53,218 nt of DNA from assembly GCF_042656585.1 (NCBI RefSeq), contig NZ_JBHSPG010000003.1. One strand, 5' to 3'. Below, piece after piece: positions 31,320-38,434 of the stretch. The stretch is from Thalassorhabdus alkalitolerans (GTDB lineage Bacteria; Bacillota; Bacilli; Bacillales; Marinococcaceae). How positions within the stretch are numbered: position 1 is the stretch's first letter; every line of letters starts with the position of its first letter. The notes under the pieces were generated by a model that ran no database searches, was not told the origin of the DNA, and saw only the letters and a list, made by a program, of their open reading frames with translations. Made by a program: the position numbers and the translations under genes.

Positions 31320-32588
31320 TTAGGAAAGAATATTTGCAAAATGCTCTTTATAAAAATTTCTTAGAATATAACTTGTATCCTCCCTTAAATGATCAACCAT
31401 GACTTTTACAGGGAAATTTGTCCCTGTGTTATCATCCTTATCTAATAAGGGAACAGATGAGAATGATGGGGTGGGATTAGTTAATATAGAACCTTTGTGT
31501 AAGTATTCAGACCTCTTATTATAGTAATCACTTAGGGAATCAGCTGCTACTGGATTTAGATATTTTGATGCCAATTCTTTTACCCTGCGCATAATAGAAA
31601 ATTTAGTTTGACCACATGAATCACATTTATCTTCCTTAAAACCAATTAAAGTAACAACTTCTAAAGCTGACATGTATAAAGTTGATGCTATTTCAGTGTG
31701 TGAATTACCTAACCTAAATGCAGTTTCTAAATCCTTGTTTTTTGTATAAATATCTACTTCTAGCCTTGATTCATCCTCTGATAGTGTATGTTTATACCCT
31801 TTATAATCAAATATTTGTGCATCATATTTTCTTGCTGTATGGAAATGATAGCAAGCATTTAAGAATTTGTTTAAATCTTCATTAATATCATTGTTGTTTA
31901 TCATAAAATCTAAAAATGCCTTACCTTTCTTGGAGATAACCAAGCAATCATTTTGAAGAGAGTATTCACTGATAAAGTCATCATCTTGATATTGCTCTGT
32001 TTTTAATACAGCAGTACTCTTTGCATGTATTTTCATTTTCTCTGGGTTTTTCCAAAAAGGTACATTGGTCTCAACAGCTAAAAAGTCCATAATTTGATTT
32101 AATTTTTGTACTGCTAACCCATTACATTGATTATTATCATAAGCCCAAACAGGAAATGAAATTTCAGTTACTTCTTCAGATAATAATCCTGATTTAAAGA
32201 ATTTTGTTTCATAAAATGATAAGGGAAAATATGATTTAATTTGCTCTGTAACAAGATACTTTTGATAATTACCCATATTTCTTCTTGCCTTTCTTACAAC
32301 CCTCTTTAGTTGTTGCCCTAAAGGAGAGTCTAATTCCAAAGACTTTTTAGTATCAGGGTAATCAAAATATAGATTTATAATAGAACCTCTATCTTTATAA
32401 GAGATACTTACTGCTAAGGCATGTTGTCCAGCTGCCATAACCCCAAAATGAATTCTTTTTCCTTGGATATCTTTGTAAGGCATATAAGACCATCCACAAC
32501 TCCCAAATTCTGTTGCTATCTCTGCCCACAAACTCCTTAGAAATTCATTTGCCTGGTCACTATCAATAATTCCTATATTTAACTCCAT
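31320..32588 (-). CDS. Large protein with a C-terminal HEPN-like motif, candidate defence gene
   Basis: 422 residues from ATG 32588, with GAGGAGGG before it. No signal or membrane part. The C-terminal third has a CxxC pair (DKCDSCGQ, about 325) and YYNKRSEYLHKGS (about 368-380), which fits the Rx4-6H catalytic motif of HEPN ribonucleases, set in helices. The first 250 residues form an unknown domain (a binding or sensor domain by analogy with ApeA and other HEPN defence proteins). No partner gene is obvious. Assignment to defence rests on the motif and on the defence-rich setting. Confidence 0.62.
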   Translation of the reverse strand: MELNIGIIDSDQANEFLRSLWAEIATEFGSCGWSYMPYKDIQGKRIHFGVMAAGQHALAVSISYKDRGSIINLYFDYPDTKKSLELDSPLGQQLKRVVRKARRNMGNYQKYLVTEQIKSYFPLSFYETKFFKSGLLSEEVTEISFPVWAYDNNQCNGLAVQKLNQIMDFLAVETNVPFWKNPEKMKIHAKSTAVLKTEQYQDDDFISEYSLQNDCLVISKKGKAFLDFMINNNDINEDLNKFLNACYHFHTARKYDAQIFDYKGYKHTLSEDESRLEVDIYTKNKDLETAFRLGNSHTEIASTLYMSALEVVTLIGFKEDKCDSCGQTKFSIMRRVKELASKYLNPVAADSLSDYYNKRSEYLHKGSILTNPTPSFSSVPLLDKDDNTGTNFPVKVMVDHLREDTSYILRNFYKEHFANILS

Positions 32589-32651
32589 TCTTTCCCTCCT
32601 CAACTCCCAAACCTAAAAATTATGAAAGGGTTGGACTTTATTTACTCCTCT

Positions 32652-32792
32652 TTACTCAGTCTCTTTTTTACTGCTATCTATCCTTCCATCTAAAGTGCTC
32701 AATAACTTATCATTAGATAATAGGATTACTTTTTCCTTCTCTAAAAATTTTTGTGTTTCCTTGTTGTACAAATCAATAATATCAGATACAGA
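32652..32792 (-). pseudogene. Short coding remnant before the HEPN-motif gene
   Basis: 46 codons on the minus strand ending SSKKETE, with helical coding-like content (IIDLYNKETQKFLEKEK). It is closed upstream by TAG (32795-32793) with no start codon. It ends 64 bases before the HEPN-motif gene. Probably the tail of a lost partner gene. Confidence 0.4.
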
Positions 32793-33120
32793 CTAGTTCA
32801 TCTTTGTATAGCTATTCAATACCTTTAAGGTTGATCTTATTAGAGCACAAATAAATAAACCATGGGTCGGAAAACTTCATTGACAATCATATGGTTTAGT
32901 ATGATTATGATTTTTACGATGGATAAGAATACAATCGCTTCTAGTCCTATCAGCATGTAAGAAAGCGAAGTGAGCTTTCTTACATGCTGATAACAGTCTC
33001 GCTTCCCTCTAAAATAGTTGATATCAACGGTCTGTAAGGCTACGCTAACATTCCGTATGTTCCTGACTATTTTTTACGAGAGAACGAGTCCCATTCTTAG
33101 GGTGGAACATAGAAATTTAA
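32793..33120. other. Gene-free stretch with a strong hairpin
   Basis: No gene seen. Contains the 19-bp hairpin 32948-32992 and the run-up to the ardC leader. Confidence 0.5.
32948..32992. repeat. 19-bp perfect hairpin
   Basis: TATCAGCATGTAAGAAAGC (32948-32966) pairs with its exact complement at 32974-32992 around GAAGTGA. No T-tract. It may be a recombination end, a single-strand initiation site or an mRNA structure. Confidence 0.6.
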
Positions 33121-33171
33121 AAAGAGTGTGGCCGAAAAGAAGACCGCCTTTTATTTTCCCCTCCAATTAGA

Positions 33172-33199
33172 AAGCTGGCCATTGCCAGCTTCTTTTTTT
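33172..33199 (+). terminator. Terminator or attenuator in the ardC leader
   Basis: AAGCTGGC (33172-33179) pairs with GCCAGCTT (33184-33191), then C and seven Ts. It lies about 320 bp before ardC, so any upstream transcript would stop here unless antiterminated. Confidence 0.8.
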
Positions 33200-33310
33200 A
33201 TGCTTTTTTCTTTTGGCTCCGGCAGTCTAGCGTTCCCTGTTTCAGATAAGCCCCTAAACGTGGCAAAGTTTGCGCTTCGCTCTTTCCTACGTTTTTTGGC
33301 AACTAAAACA

Positions 33311-33476
33311 ACCATAACGCAAGGGAGCTTCAAAACTTTTTTGCAAAAACGCTGCACAAACAAAAAAGTTTTGAAGCATGACGAATTGGTTGGTTCCCTT
33401 GTCGTTTTGGTTAAAGGTCACGCTAACTGCTACGCAACAAAAGAAAAAAAGCTCCCTTTTGGGAAGTACACTTCCC
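33311..33476 (+). promoter_or_regulatory. Highly structured leader of the ardC operon
   Basis: Nested pairing: ACCATAACG 33311-33319 with CGTTTTGGT 33403-33411, CAAGGGA 33320-33326 with TCCCTTG 33395-33401, and GCTTCAAAACTTTTTTG 33327-33343 with 33361-33377 (17 bp, 17-nt loop). A second hairpin GGGAAG/CTTCCC is at 33461-33476. Could be a single-strand promoter or initiation site used on entering DNA, or an RNA switch. Confidence 0.6.
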
Positions 33477-33516
33477 TGCCGAGCCAAACAAAGAAAAAAG
33501 AAAGGATGAAACACAA

Positions 33517-34350
33517 ATGAAAAAGACAAAAGAGGAAGTGATGAAAGGCATTGAAAAGAAGCTAGAAAAAGGCATTCAGGAGATCTTTGCATCTGAACAA
33601 ATGAAAGAGTATCTAGCGTTTCTCTCAAACTTTAGACAGTATTCGTTTAACAATACCGTGCTCATTTTTAGTCAAATGCCCACAGCAACGCTTGTGAAAG
33701 GGTATCATGAGTGGAAAAAACTCGGACGATACCCGAAAAAAGGCTCCAAGGCCATTAAAATCTTAGCGCCCTTAATCACCAAGAAAAAAGACAAAGAAAC
33801 AGATGAAGAAAAATCAATTATATATGGTTTTCGGTACGTCAATGTTTTTGATGTCCAGCAAACAGAAGGAGAGCCGTTGCCAGAGCCTCCGGTCAAAACA
33901 CTGGAAGGAGAAAAGGACGTGACAAAGGAATTATACAGTGATCTGGAAAACCTCATCGACATTCCTATTTATCATGAGGATACAAAACCCGCCAATGGAT
34001 ACTATCATATCATCGACAAATACATTGCTCTCGATCATGATTTAAGCCACAATCAGGAAGTGAAAACCTTAGTCCATGAATATGCCCATCATCTTTTACA
34101 TGGACAAGGGGCCACATTTGAACAAGAAGAACACCGGATTAAAGAAGCCCAAGCTGAAGGCGTGGCCTATGTAGTCTTACACCATTACGGCATAGATACT
34201 GGGGAATATAGTTTTGGCTATATTGCCAGTTGGAGCAAAGACCCTCATATTATGAAGAAAATTGGAACAGACATTATCAAAACAAGCCAAACCATTTTAA
34301 CCCAGTTGGAAGAAAGGAAGGACAAGCGAAGGGAATCGGTGGGGGCTTAA
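33517..34350 (+). CDS. ardC: ArdC-family antirestriction protein (ssDNA-binding domain plus zinc metallopeptidase)
   Basis: 277 residues, AAAGAAAGGATG before the ATG region. N-terminal ArdC/DUF1738-type domain, about 1-125 (QYSFNNTVLIFSQMPTATLVKGYHEWKKLGRYPKKGSKAIKI), binds single-stranded DNA. C-terminal metallopeptidase: HEYAHHLLHG (HExxH, about 190) with a downstream glutamate in AEGVAYVVLHHYG. ArdC proteins guard DNA entering by conjugation against restriction enzymes. Followed by three small genes in the same direction, and preceded by a 300-bp structured leader. Confidence 0.9.
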   Translation: MKKTKEEVMKGIEKKLEKGIQEIFASEQMKEYLAFLSNFRQYSFNNTVLIFSQMPTATLVKGYHEWKKLGRYPKKGSKAIKILAPLITKKKDKETDEEKSIIYGFRYVNVFDVQQTEGEPLPEPPVKTLEGEKDVTKELYSDLENLIDIPIYHEDTKPANGYYHIIDKYIALDHDLSHNQEVKTLVHEYAHHLLHGQGATFEQEEHRIKEAQAEGVAYVVLHHYGIDTGEYSFGYIASWSKDPHIMKKIGTDIIKTSQTILTQLEERKDKRRESVGA

Positions 34351-34385
34351 AAGCCCCATCCTTTTCCTTACAAGGAGGATGACAG

Positions 34386-34625
34386 GTGAAACAAACCATT
34401 ATTCCAATCAAAGGGGAAAAAGACCTTGCGATTAGCCTGGTAACGTATGAAGACAACTACATGGAAGTTGCGTTGCTTTATAAGCCTGCAGGCAGTGAAA
34501 GATGGGAGCTAGAGCCGAGTTATTTTTCAGAGCCTTTTTATGCTCGTTCTCAAACCGAAGTGTACACAATTATTGAATATACCATCAATCCGAAGGTGTA
34601 CGAAAATAGAAAAGGTGGAAGATGA
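34386..34625 (+). CDS. Small hypothetical protein of the ardC operon
   Basis: 79 residues, GTG start behind GGAGGATGACAG. Beta-rich, soluble (DLAISLVTYEDNYMEVALLY, GSERWELEPSYFSEP). No motif. Found 35 bases after ardC and so co-transcribed. It may modulate ArdC or act against host defence. Confidence 0.68.
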   Translation: MKQTIIPIKGEKDLAISLVTYEDNYMEVALLYKPAGSERWELEPSYFSEPFYARSQTEVYTIIEYTINPKVYENRKGGR

Positions 34626-34732
34626 ATAGTCATCGTCTTTTCCCACCTCCCACCCATTCAATCTGGCAAGCTGAAATGCTATGAATTTTTTCACTTGGCC
34701 CTTTTTTGCCAAACAGAAAGGAGATCATGATC

Positions 34733-34915
34733 ATGACAATCCTTCATTTTATAAATGGTCAGCCGGTTTGCTGGGAGTGTTTCGCACGATTACACGATGA
34801 GAATAAACAGAGAATACGGATCAATGAAGTCACATCTCCGGAAAAAATTTATTGTACATCTTGTGCGTTACGATTGCATCCACCGCACACCGTGCGAAAG
34901 AGAAAAACAATATAA
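34733..34915 (+). CDS. Small zinc-finger-like protein of the ardC operon
   Basis: 60 residues from the ATG at 34733, nine bases after AAGGAG. Two cysteine pairs, PVCWEC (about 12-15) and YCTSC (about 41-44), could hold one zinc ion. Basic C-terminal end (HTVRKRKTI). Likely nucleic-acid or protein binder. Unknown family. Confidence 0.65.
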   Translation: MTILHFINGQPVCWECFARLHDENKQRIRINEVTSPEKIYCTSCALRLHPPHTVRKRKTI

Positions 34916-34930
34916 AAGGTGGTTCTGAAC

Positions 34931-35425
34931 ATGAAAGATACGTGTCCGTATTGTGGCAGCCGTTTAGATCAAAACTTTTATTGCGAATTTTGTGTGATGA
35001 CGATACCAAAGGAAAAAGTGCAAACGGATCATCAACGAGAGAAGGTTTTGGTTCGCGATTTTGTCTTTAGGGAAGATGCAGAAAAAACCACACCCGAATT
35101 AAAGAATATGACTTCGTTTGAGCTAATGATGCTGTTAAAACTGATCCGTAAAGAAAGGGCTACTGCTTACAAATTAATGACTCATTTTTACCGGGCGAGA
35201 AAAACGGGAAACCCTGAGTACCAGGATCAAGAAGAAGACCAAGGAACAGATTATCAATACTGGACCAAGAAAATGTTCGTTGTCGAAAACCTTCTCAGAG
35301 AGAGAATGGTTTATATTCCGCAACGCTTAACAGATTCCTATTTAGAAAAGATGAGAGACCATATTGAAACCATGCAGCACAAACCCATGTATGTTAGGAC
35401 AAGAAGAAAAGAGAAGACAAAGTAA
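34931..35425 (+). CDS. Zinc-ribbon protein of the ardC operon
   Basis: 164 residues from the ATG at 34931 (AAAAGGTGG before). It opens with CPYCGSRLDQNFYCEFC, a four-cysteine zinc ribbon, followed by a helical domain (SFELMMLLKLIRKERATAYKLMTHFYRARK) and a basic end. Proteins of this plan are common beside ardC on Bacillaceae plasmids. Role unknown. Confidence 0.72.
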   Translation: MKDTCPYCGSRLDQNFYCEFCVMTIPKEKVQTDHQREKVLVRDFVFREDAEKTTPELKNMTSFELMMLLKLIRKERATAYKLMTHFYRARKTGNPEYQDQEEDQGTDYQYWTKKMFVVENLLRERMVYIPQRLTDSYLEKMRDHIETMQHKPMYVRTRRKEKTK

Positions 35426-35610
35426 ACCTTCTCTTTTCTTTTCATACGTATGTAGTAGTATTCATAGGAACTTCAGGTAGCTGGTCTGGCGATAAAAATT
35501 TCACATACTATATATAATGTATTTCAAGAAGTATTGTCTTCAACTTTTGTCACGGAAATCTGGGATAGAGAAAGTTACACAGGAGGAAAGAGGTGGGCTG
35601 GATACCAATA

Positions 35611-35656
35611 TAGTGTAAACACTATATAGTGTTTGTCTCTTTACACTAACTAGTGT
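35611..35656. promoter_or_regulatory. ACACTA/TAGTGT operator cluster, densest copy
   Basis: TAGTGT 35611-35616, full palindrome AAACACTATATAGTGTTT 35617-35634, then ACACTA 35643-35648 and TAGTGT 35651-35656. Five half-sites within 46 bp. Same words as before parA and at 6.4 kb. Confidence 0.75.
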
Positions 35657-35859
35657 TTTGTGATAGATGGGAGAACAGTACATGTCATGATCCTTCTCCC
35701 CTCCTGCTCTTGTACCAGTGTAGAAAAGAACAGTGAATCACTTTCAGGTCTTAAGGATAAGGACTTTTACTGTAGATTTTCACCAGGTTAAGGGACGAAA
35801 ATAGAAATGTAAACGTATGTCCACAGTCGTTTTTTTATTAAAAACAGTTTACTATATAA

Positions 35860-35887
35860 AAAAAGAGAGCTGTTAAGCTCCCTTAGT
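35860..35887 (-). terminator. Terminator (minus strand)
   Basis: GGGAGCT and AGCTCTC around TAAC, followed on the minus strand by seven Ts. No minus-strand gene is recognised upstream, so it may end a small RNA. Confidence 0.55.
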
Positions 35888-36340
35888 TTTCGTTCAACCT
35901 ATTTTAAAAAGATCCACCATCTCTTTCCTTAAGGTACTATTCGAGTTTTATTTATCCAAAAAATCTTTAAAACACGAAGAATACCTTTTACATTGGATGA
36001 CGATAAAGATATGTATATTGGTCATCCAATACTATACATATGAACCGAACATCTTATTAAATGACCTCCCTCTCCTTCCCTACACCCCTTCACCACATCA
36101 CGAGTGAACCACTTTTCGAATGTGATTTATACTAATTTTTGTTGAGCTTATGGTCTTATAAGGTAGAAAGGAGAGTGGTTTTACCACTCTATGTAAAATA
36201 AAAAATTTTTCAAAATTTAAGTAATTCCCCTTCACGCCATGAAAAATTGTTTTCCTGACACACAAAAAAGACGAACATTTATGATTGTCCGTATTAAGAT
36301 AAAAGGCCATTTCTTACCAATACAGTTTTAAAAAGGAGGC

Positions 36341-36394
36341 ATGAGCGCTTTGAAAAACACATATACTTTAGAACCACTGCACCACTACACCTAA
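36341..36394 (+). CDS. Possible leader peptide before the RHH gene
   Basis: 17 codons (MSALKNTYTLEPLHHYT), or 14 from TTG 36350, which is ten bases after AAAAAGGAGG. It ends 16 bases before the next ATG, so it could couple translation to that gene. Confidence 0.4.
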   Translation: MSALKNTYTLEPLHHYT

Positions 36395-36410
36395 CTTTGG
36401 AGGGAGTTTT

Positions 36411-36710
36411 ATGACTAGTTTTATAAAAAGTACACCTAAAAGTGAATCGGCAAAAACCAGAAGTCATGGAAAGAAACGTTGTTGCCGATTTTCTGTTTCC
36501 ATTCAAAATGATACCGACCATAAATTACAGTTGCTTGCCACGAGCTGCGGAATGACAAAGTCTGAAATGGTGGATACCATACTGCTTACCACTCTTAATA
36601 GTCCGTCTTTTATCGAACAGGCCCAATATCATTACAATAAGAATGAGCGTTTTCTGATCAAACCTATCGTGGTAAACACGGGAGGGACACAACAAGTCAT
36701 TTATGAGTAA
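36411..36710 (+). CDS. Small RHH-type DNA-binding protein
   Basis: 99 residues, GGAGGGAG before the ATG. Basic N-terminal arm (KSTPKSESAKTRSHGKKR), then strand CRFSVSIQN, helix TDHKLQLLATSCG, helix MTKSEMVDTILLTTL: a ribbon-helix-helix at about 26-65, followed by a 35-residue tail. A plasmid regulator or mobilisation protein. It is the nearest gene to the operator cluster at 35.6 kb and may bind there in place of, or along with, the par RHH protein. Confidence 0.72.
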   Translation: MTSFIKSTPKSESAKTRSHGKKRCCRFSVSIQNDTDHKLQLLATSCGMTKSEMVDTILLTTLNSPSFIEQAQYHYNKNERFLIKPIVVNTGGTQQVIYE

Positions 36711-36711
36711 A

Positions 36712-36858
36712 TTACCTTGCCTGTTTTCTTAAATAAGTAAACCCTTCTTTAACCCACTTTTTCTCTATCTTATAACAACAATGACAAAGACCATGACGAT
36801 TATTACTTTTTCGATCACGTGTACTTTTACCGCAACTTCTACATTTATTACTTGCCAT
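36712..36858 (-). CDS. Very small zinc-finger protein
   Basis: 48 residues from ATG 36858, MASNKCRSCGKSTRDRKSNN and so on. Two cysteine pairs CRSC and CHCC make a compact zinc knuckle, with a basic helix after it. Gene is convergent with the RHH gene and the stop codons are two bases apart. GGGAGA about ten bases before the ATG. Known family not recalled. Confidence 0.55.
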   Translation of the reverse strand: MASNKCRSCGKSTRDRKSNNRHGLCHCCYKIEKKWVKEGFTYLRKQAR

Positions 36859-36954
36859 ACCCGTTCACTCTCCCAAACTTTGAAGTTAGTACTGGTATGG
36901 TCATATTTTTAGAGTTTTATACACCTTCCCTTAAGAGTGGAAAAAAATCTACTA

Positions 36955-36983
36955 AAATAACAGCCTAAAGAAGGCTGTTATTT
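36955..36983. terminator. Bidirectional hairpin terminator
   Basis: AAATAACAGCCT pairs with AGGCTGTTATTT around AAAGA. Lies upstream of the mini zinc-finger gene on its strand. Confidence 0.7.
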
Positions 36984-37071
36984 GCTATACGTTATTATCA
37001 TAAATTGTTTATTTTTAGATTTTACCTTCATCTCCTATTGAGCTTATTCTACAGCTACTCCAACATAAAAA

Positions 37072-37109
37072 GAAATCGCCTATGAAGGAGACGATTTCCC
37101 CTTTTTTTC
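37072..37109 (+). terminator. Hairpin with T-tract
   Basis: GAAATCG-CCT pairs with AG-CGATTTC (one bulge), followed by CCCC and seven Ts on the plus strand. Confidence 0.5.
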
Positions 37110-37120
37110 TTGTCGAATTA

Positions 37121-37167
37121 AAAAAAGGCTGCCATAAAGGTCATGATTCACGTCCTTTATGGCAGCC
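37121..37167 (-). terminator. Terminator of the restriction-modification operon
   Basis: GGCTGCCATAAAGG (37127-37140) pairs exactly with CCTTTATGGCAGCC (37154-37167). On the minus strand it ends in a long T-tract. It stands about 95 bp after the endonuclease gene. Confidence 0.85.
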
Positions 37168-37261
37168 CTGTTATTTACTTTTTTTGTTGATAGAAAGATG
37201 ATAGGACAAGGTTATTAAAATATTGGTATCAAAAAATCTCTGAACTATAGTATTTTTAGAA

Positions 37262-38407
37262 TTATAGATTTCGAATTATTTTATCCCACTCTTCTAAATG
37301 GTGTGTTTTTATTCTCCTATCTGCAACAAGCAGCTTAGAGTAATGTTCTATAATTTCTTCGGGTTTGCTTGCTAGCCTTAAGTAATATTTCATAGTAGGT
37401 ACTACACCATTAATAATAAGTTGACAACCATGTTCTTTATAAATCGTTTTTATTACTCTTTCCACTTCAGCATCAACGTCGTTGCAGGAGTGGTGAGTGG
37501 TAAGAATATAATATCTACTTACATTTGATTTCTCTATTTTCTCTTTTGCTTTAAGGGCTATTACTTCATCTATTGGAATTTGATGTTTTATTTCTATAGC
37601 TTCTATTATTATATCTTCACCTTCGTCTAAAATTTCTATATCCCCAAGTGAGCCGGTTCGTGAGTCTGCTGCTTCATGACTTGATAAATCTGCTAGGTTA
37701 AATCCATCGTATTTTTTAATGTCACTAACAACTGTTTGATATGTAGCGTACATTGCTAACACAGGCAATCTCGCACTATCTTTTAACGTGAAATGTTCTT
37801 CAAATGCATTAATAACATCTTGAATTAATTTATCACCCTCAGAACGAAATTTCGCAATATTTATGATGGTTTGGTCTCGTTTTTCTTTTTCTTTTTCTTC
37901 TAATTTCAGAAAATAGATCAGTACATCTTCAGCCAATACTTTACCGTTAGCTATTTCATCTAAAATTAAAAGAAACTCACCTTTTACATAGTCTATATTT
38001 TCTGGATAGCTTAAAGAGTAAGGACGCGGCCTTTCAAAAGTGCGTGTTTGCCAACCTGATTTAGCAGTTCTATAATTGTTGGCGTTTAACCATGGGTATA
38101 TAATCCTCTCACTTATTGATCTTCCAGAAAACCAATTCTCTTTACCACTTGGTGGAGAAGGCATTCCTTCTCCTTCTCCTGGCTTACGATGATACCTTGG
38201 GTCAATATCTTGATCAGTTATATTAGCAATCAGACATGTAACTATATTTGTAAAAGCAGTTGTAGCAGTATCGACTTTTTCACTGAAACTTTGAACTGCT
38301 CTCTTCACCCCTTCAGGTAAATCAACTGATTCCTCTGTTTGTACTTTGTCTAAAATTTTTTGTAATGATTCCTCTATTTGTTTTTTGTCTTTGACAGTTA
38401 AAGGCAT
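37262..38407 (-). CDS. Type II restriction endonuclease partner of the cytosine methylase
   Basis: 381 residues. Its GTTTTT-rich spacer from the methylase is 27 bases, so one operon. A PD-(D/E)xK-like site is visible: GDIEILDEGEDIIIEAIEIKHQI (about 252-275), with D, E and K at expected spacing and following beta strand SRYYILTTHHS. The N-terminal half includes ERIIYPWLNANNYRTAKSGWQTRTFERPRPYSL, which recalls SacI-family endonucleases. That recall is uncertain, and so is any GAGCTC specificity. It cuts unmodified incoming DNA and makes plasmid loss lethal. Confidence 0.75.
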   Translation of the reverse strand: MPLTVKDKKQIEESLQKILDKVQTEESVDLPEGVKRAVQSFSEKVDTATTAFTNIVTCLIANITDQDIDPRYHRKPGEGEGMPSPPSGKENWFSGRSISERIIYPWLNANNYRTAKSGWQTRTFERPRPYSLSYPENIDYVKGEFLLILDEIANGKVLAEDVLIYFLKLEEKEKEKRDQTIINIAKFRSEGDKLIQDVINAFEEHFTLKDSARLPVLAMYATYQTVVSDIKKYDGFNLADLSSHEAADSRTGSLGDIEILDEGEDIIIEAIEIKHQIPIDEVIALKAKEKIEKSNVSRYYILTTHHSCNDVDAEVERVIKTIYKEHGCQLIINGVVPTMKYYLRLASKPEEIIEHYSKLLVADRRIKTHHLEEWDKIIRNL

Positions 38408-38434
38408 GTTTTTCCCTCCATAAGTAAATATCAG

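Larger units (their letters stand above)
35426..36330. other. Long gene-free stretch with operators and hairpins
   Basis: About 900 bases without a supported gene. It holds the operator cluster 35611-35656, a minus-strand terminator 35866-35887 and a hairpin AGAGTGGT/ACCACTCT at 36172-36190. Possible second centromere or regulatory RNA region. Confidence 0.5.

Noticed and set aside
33311..33476. ardC leader as conjugative leading region
   Set aside because: From the oriT direction ardC enters only after about 34 kb, so a strict leading-region role does not fit. Only the single-strand promoter idea is kept.
33128..33520. 130-residue plus-strand frame before ardC
   Set aside because: No ribosome site, crosses a terminator and several hairpins. 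The composition is that of structured non-coding DNA.
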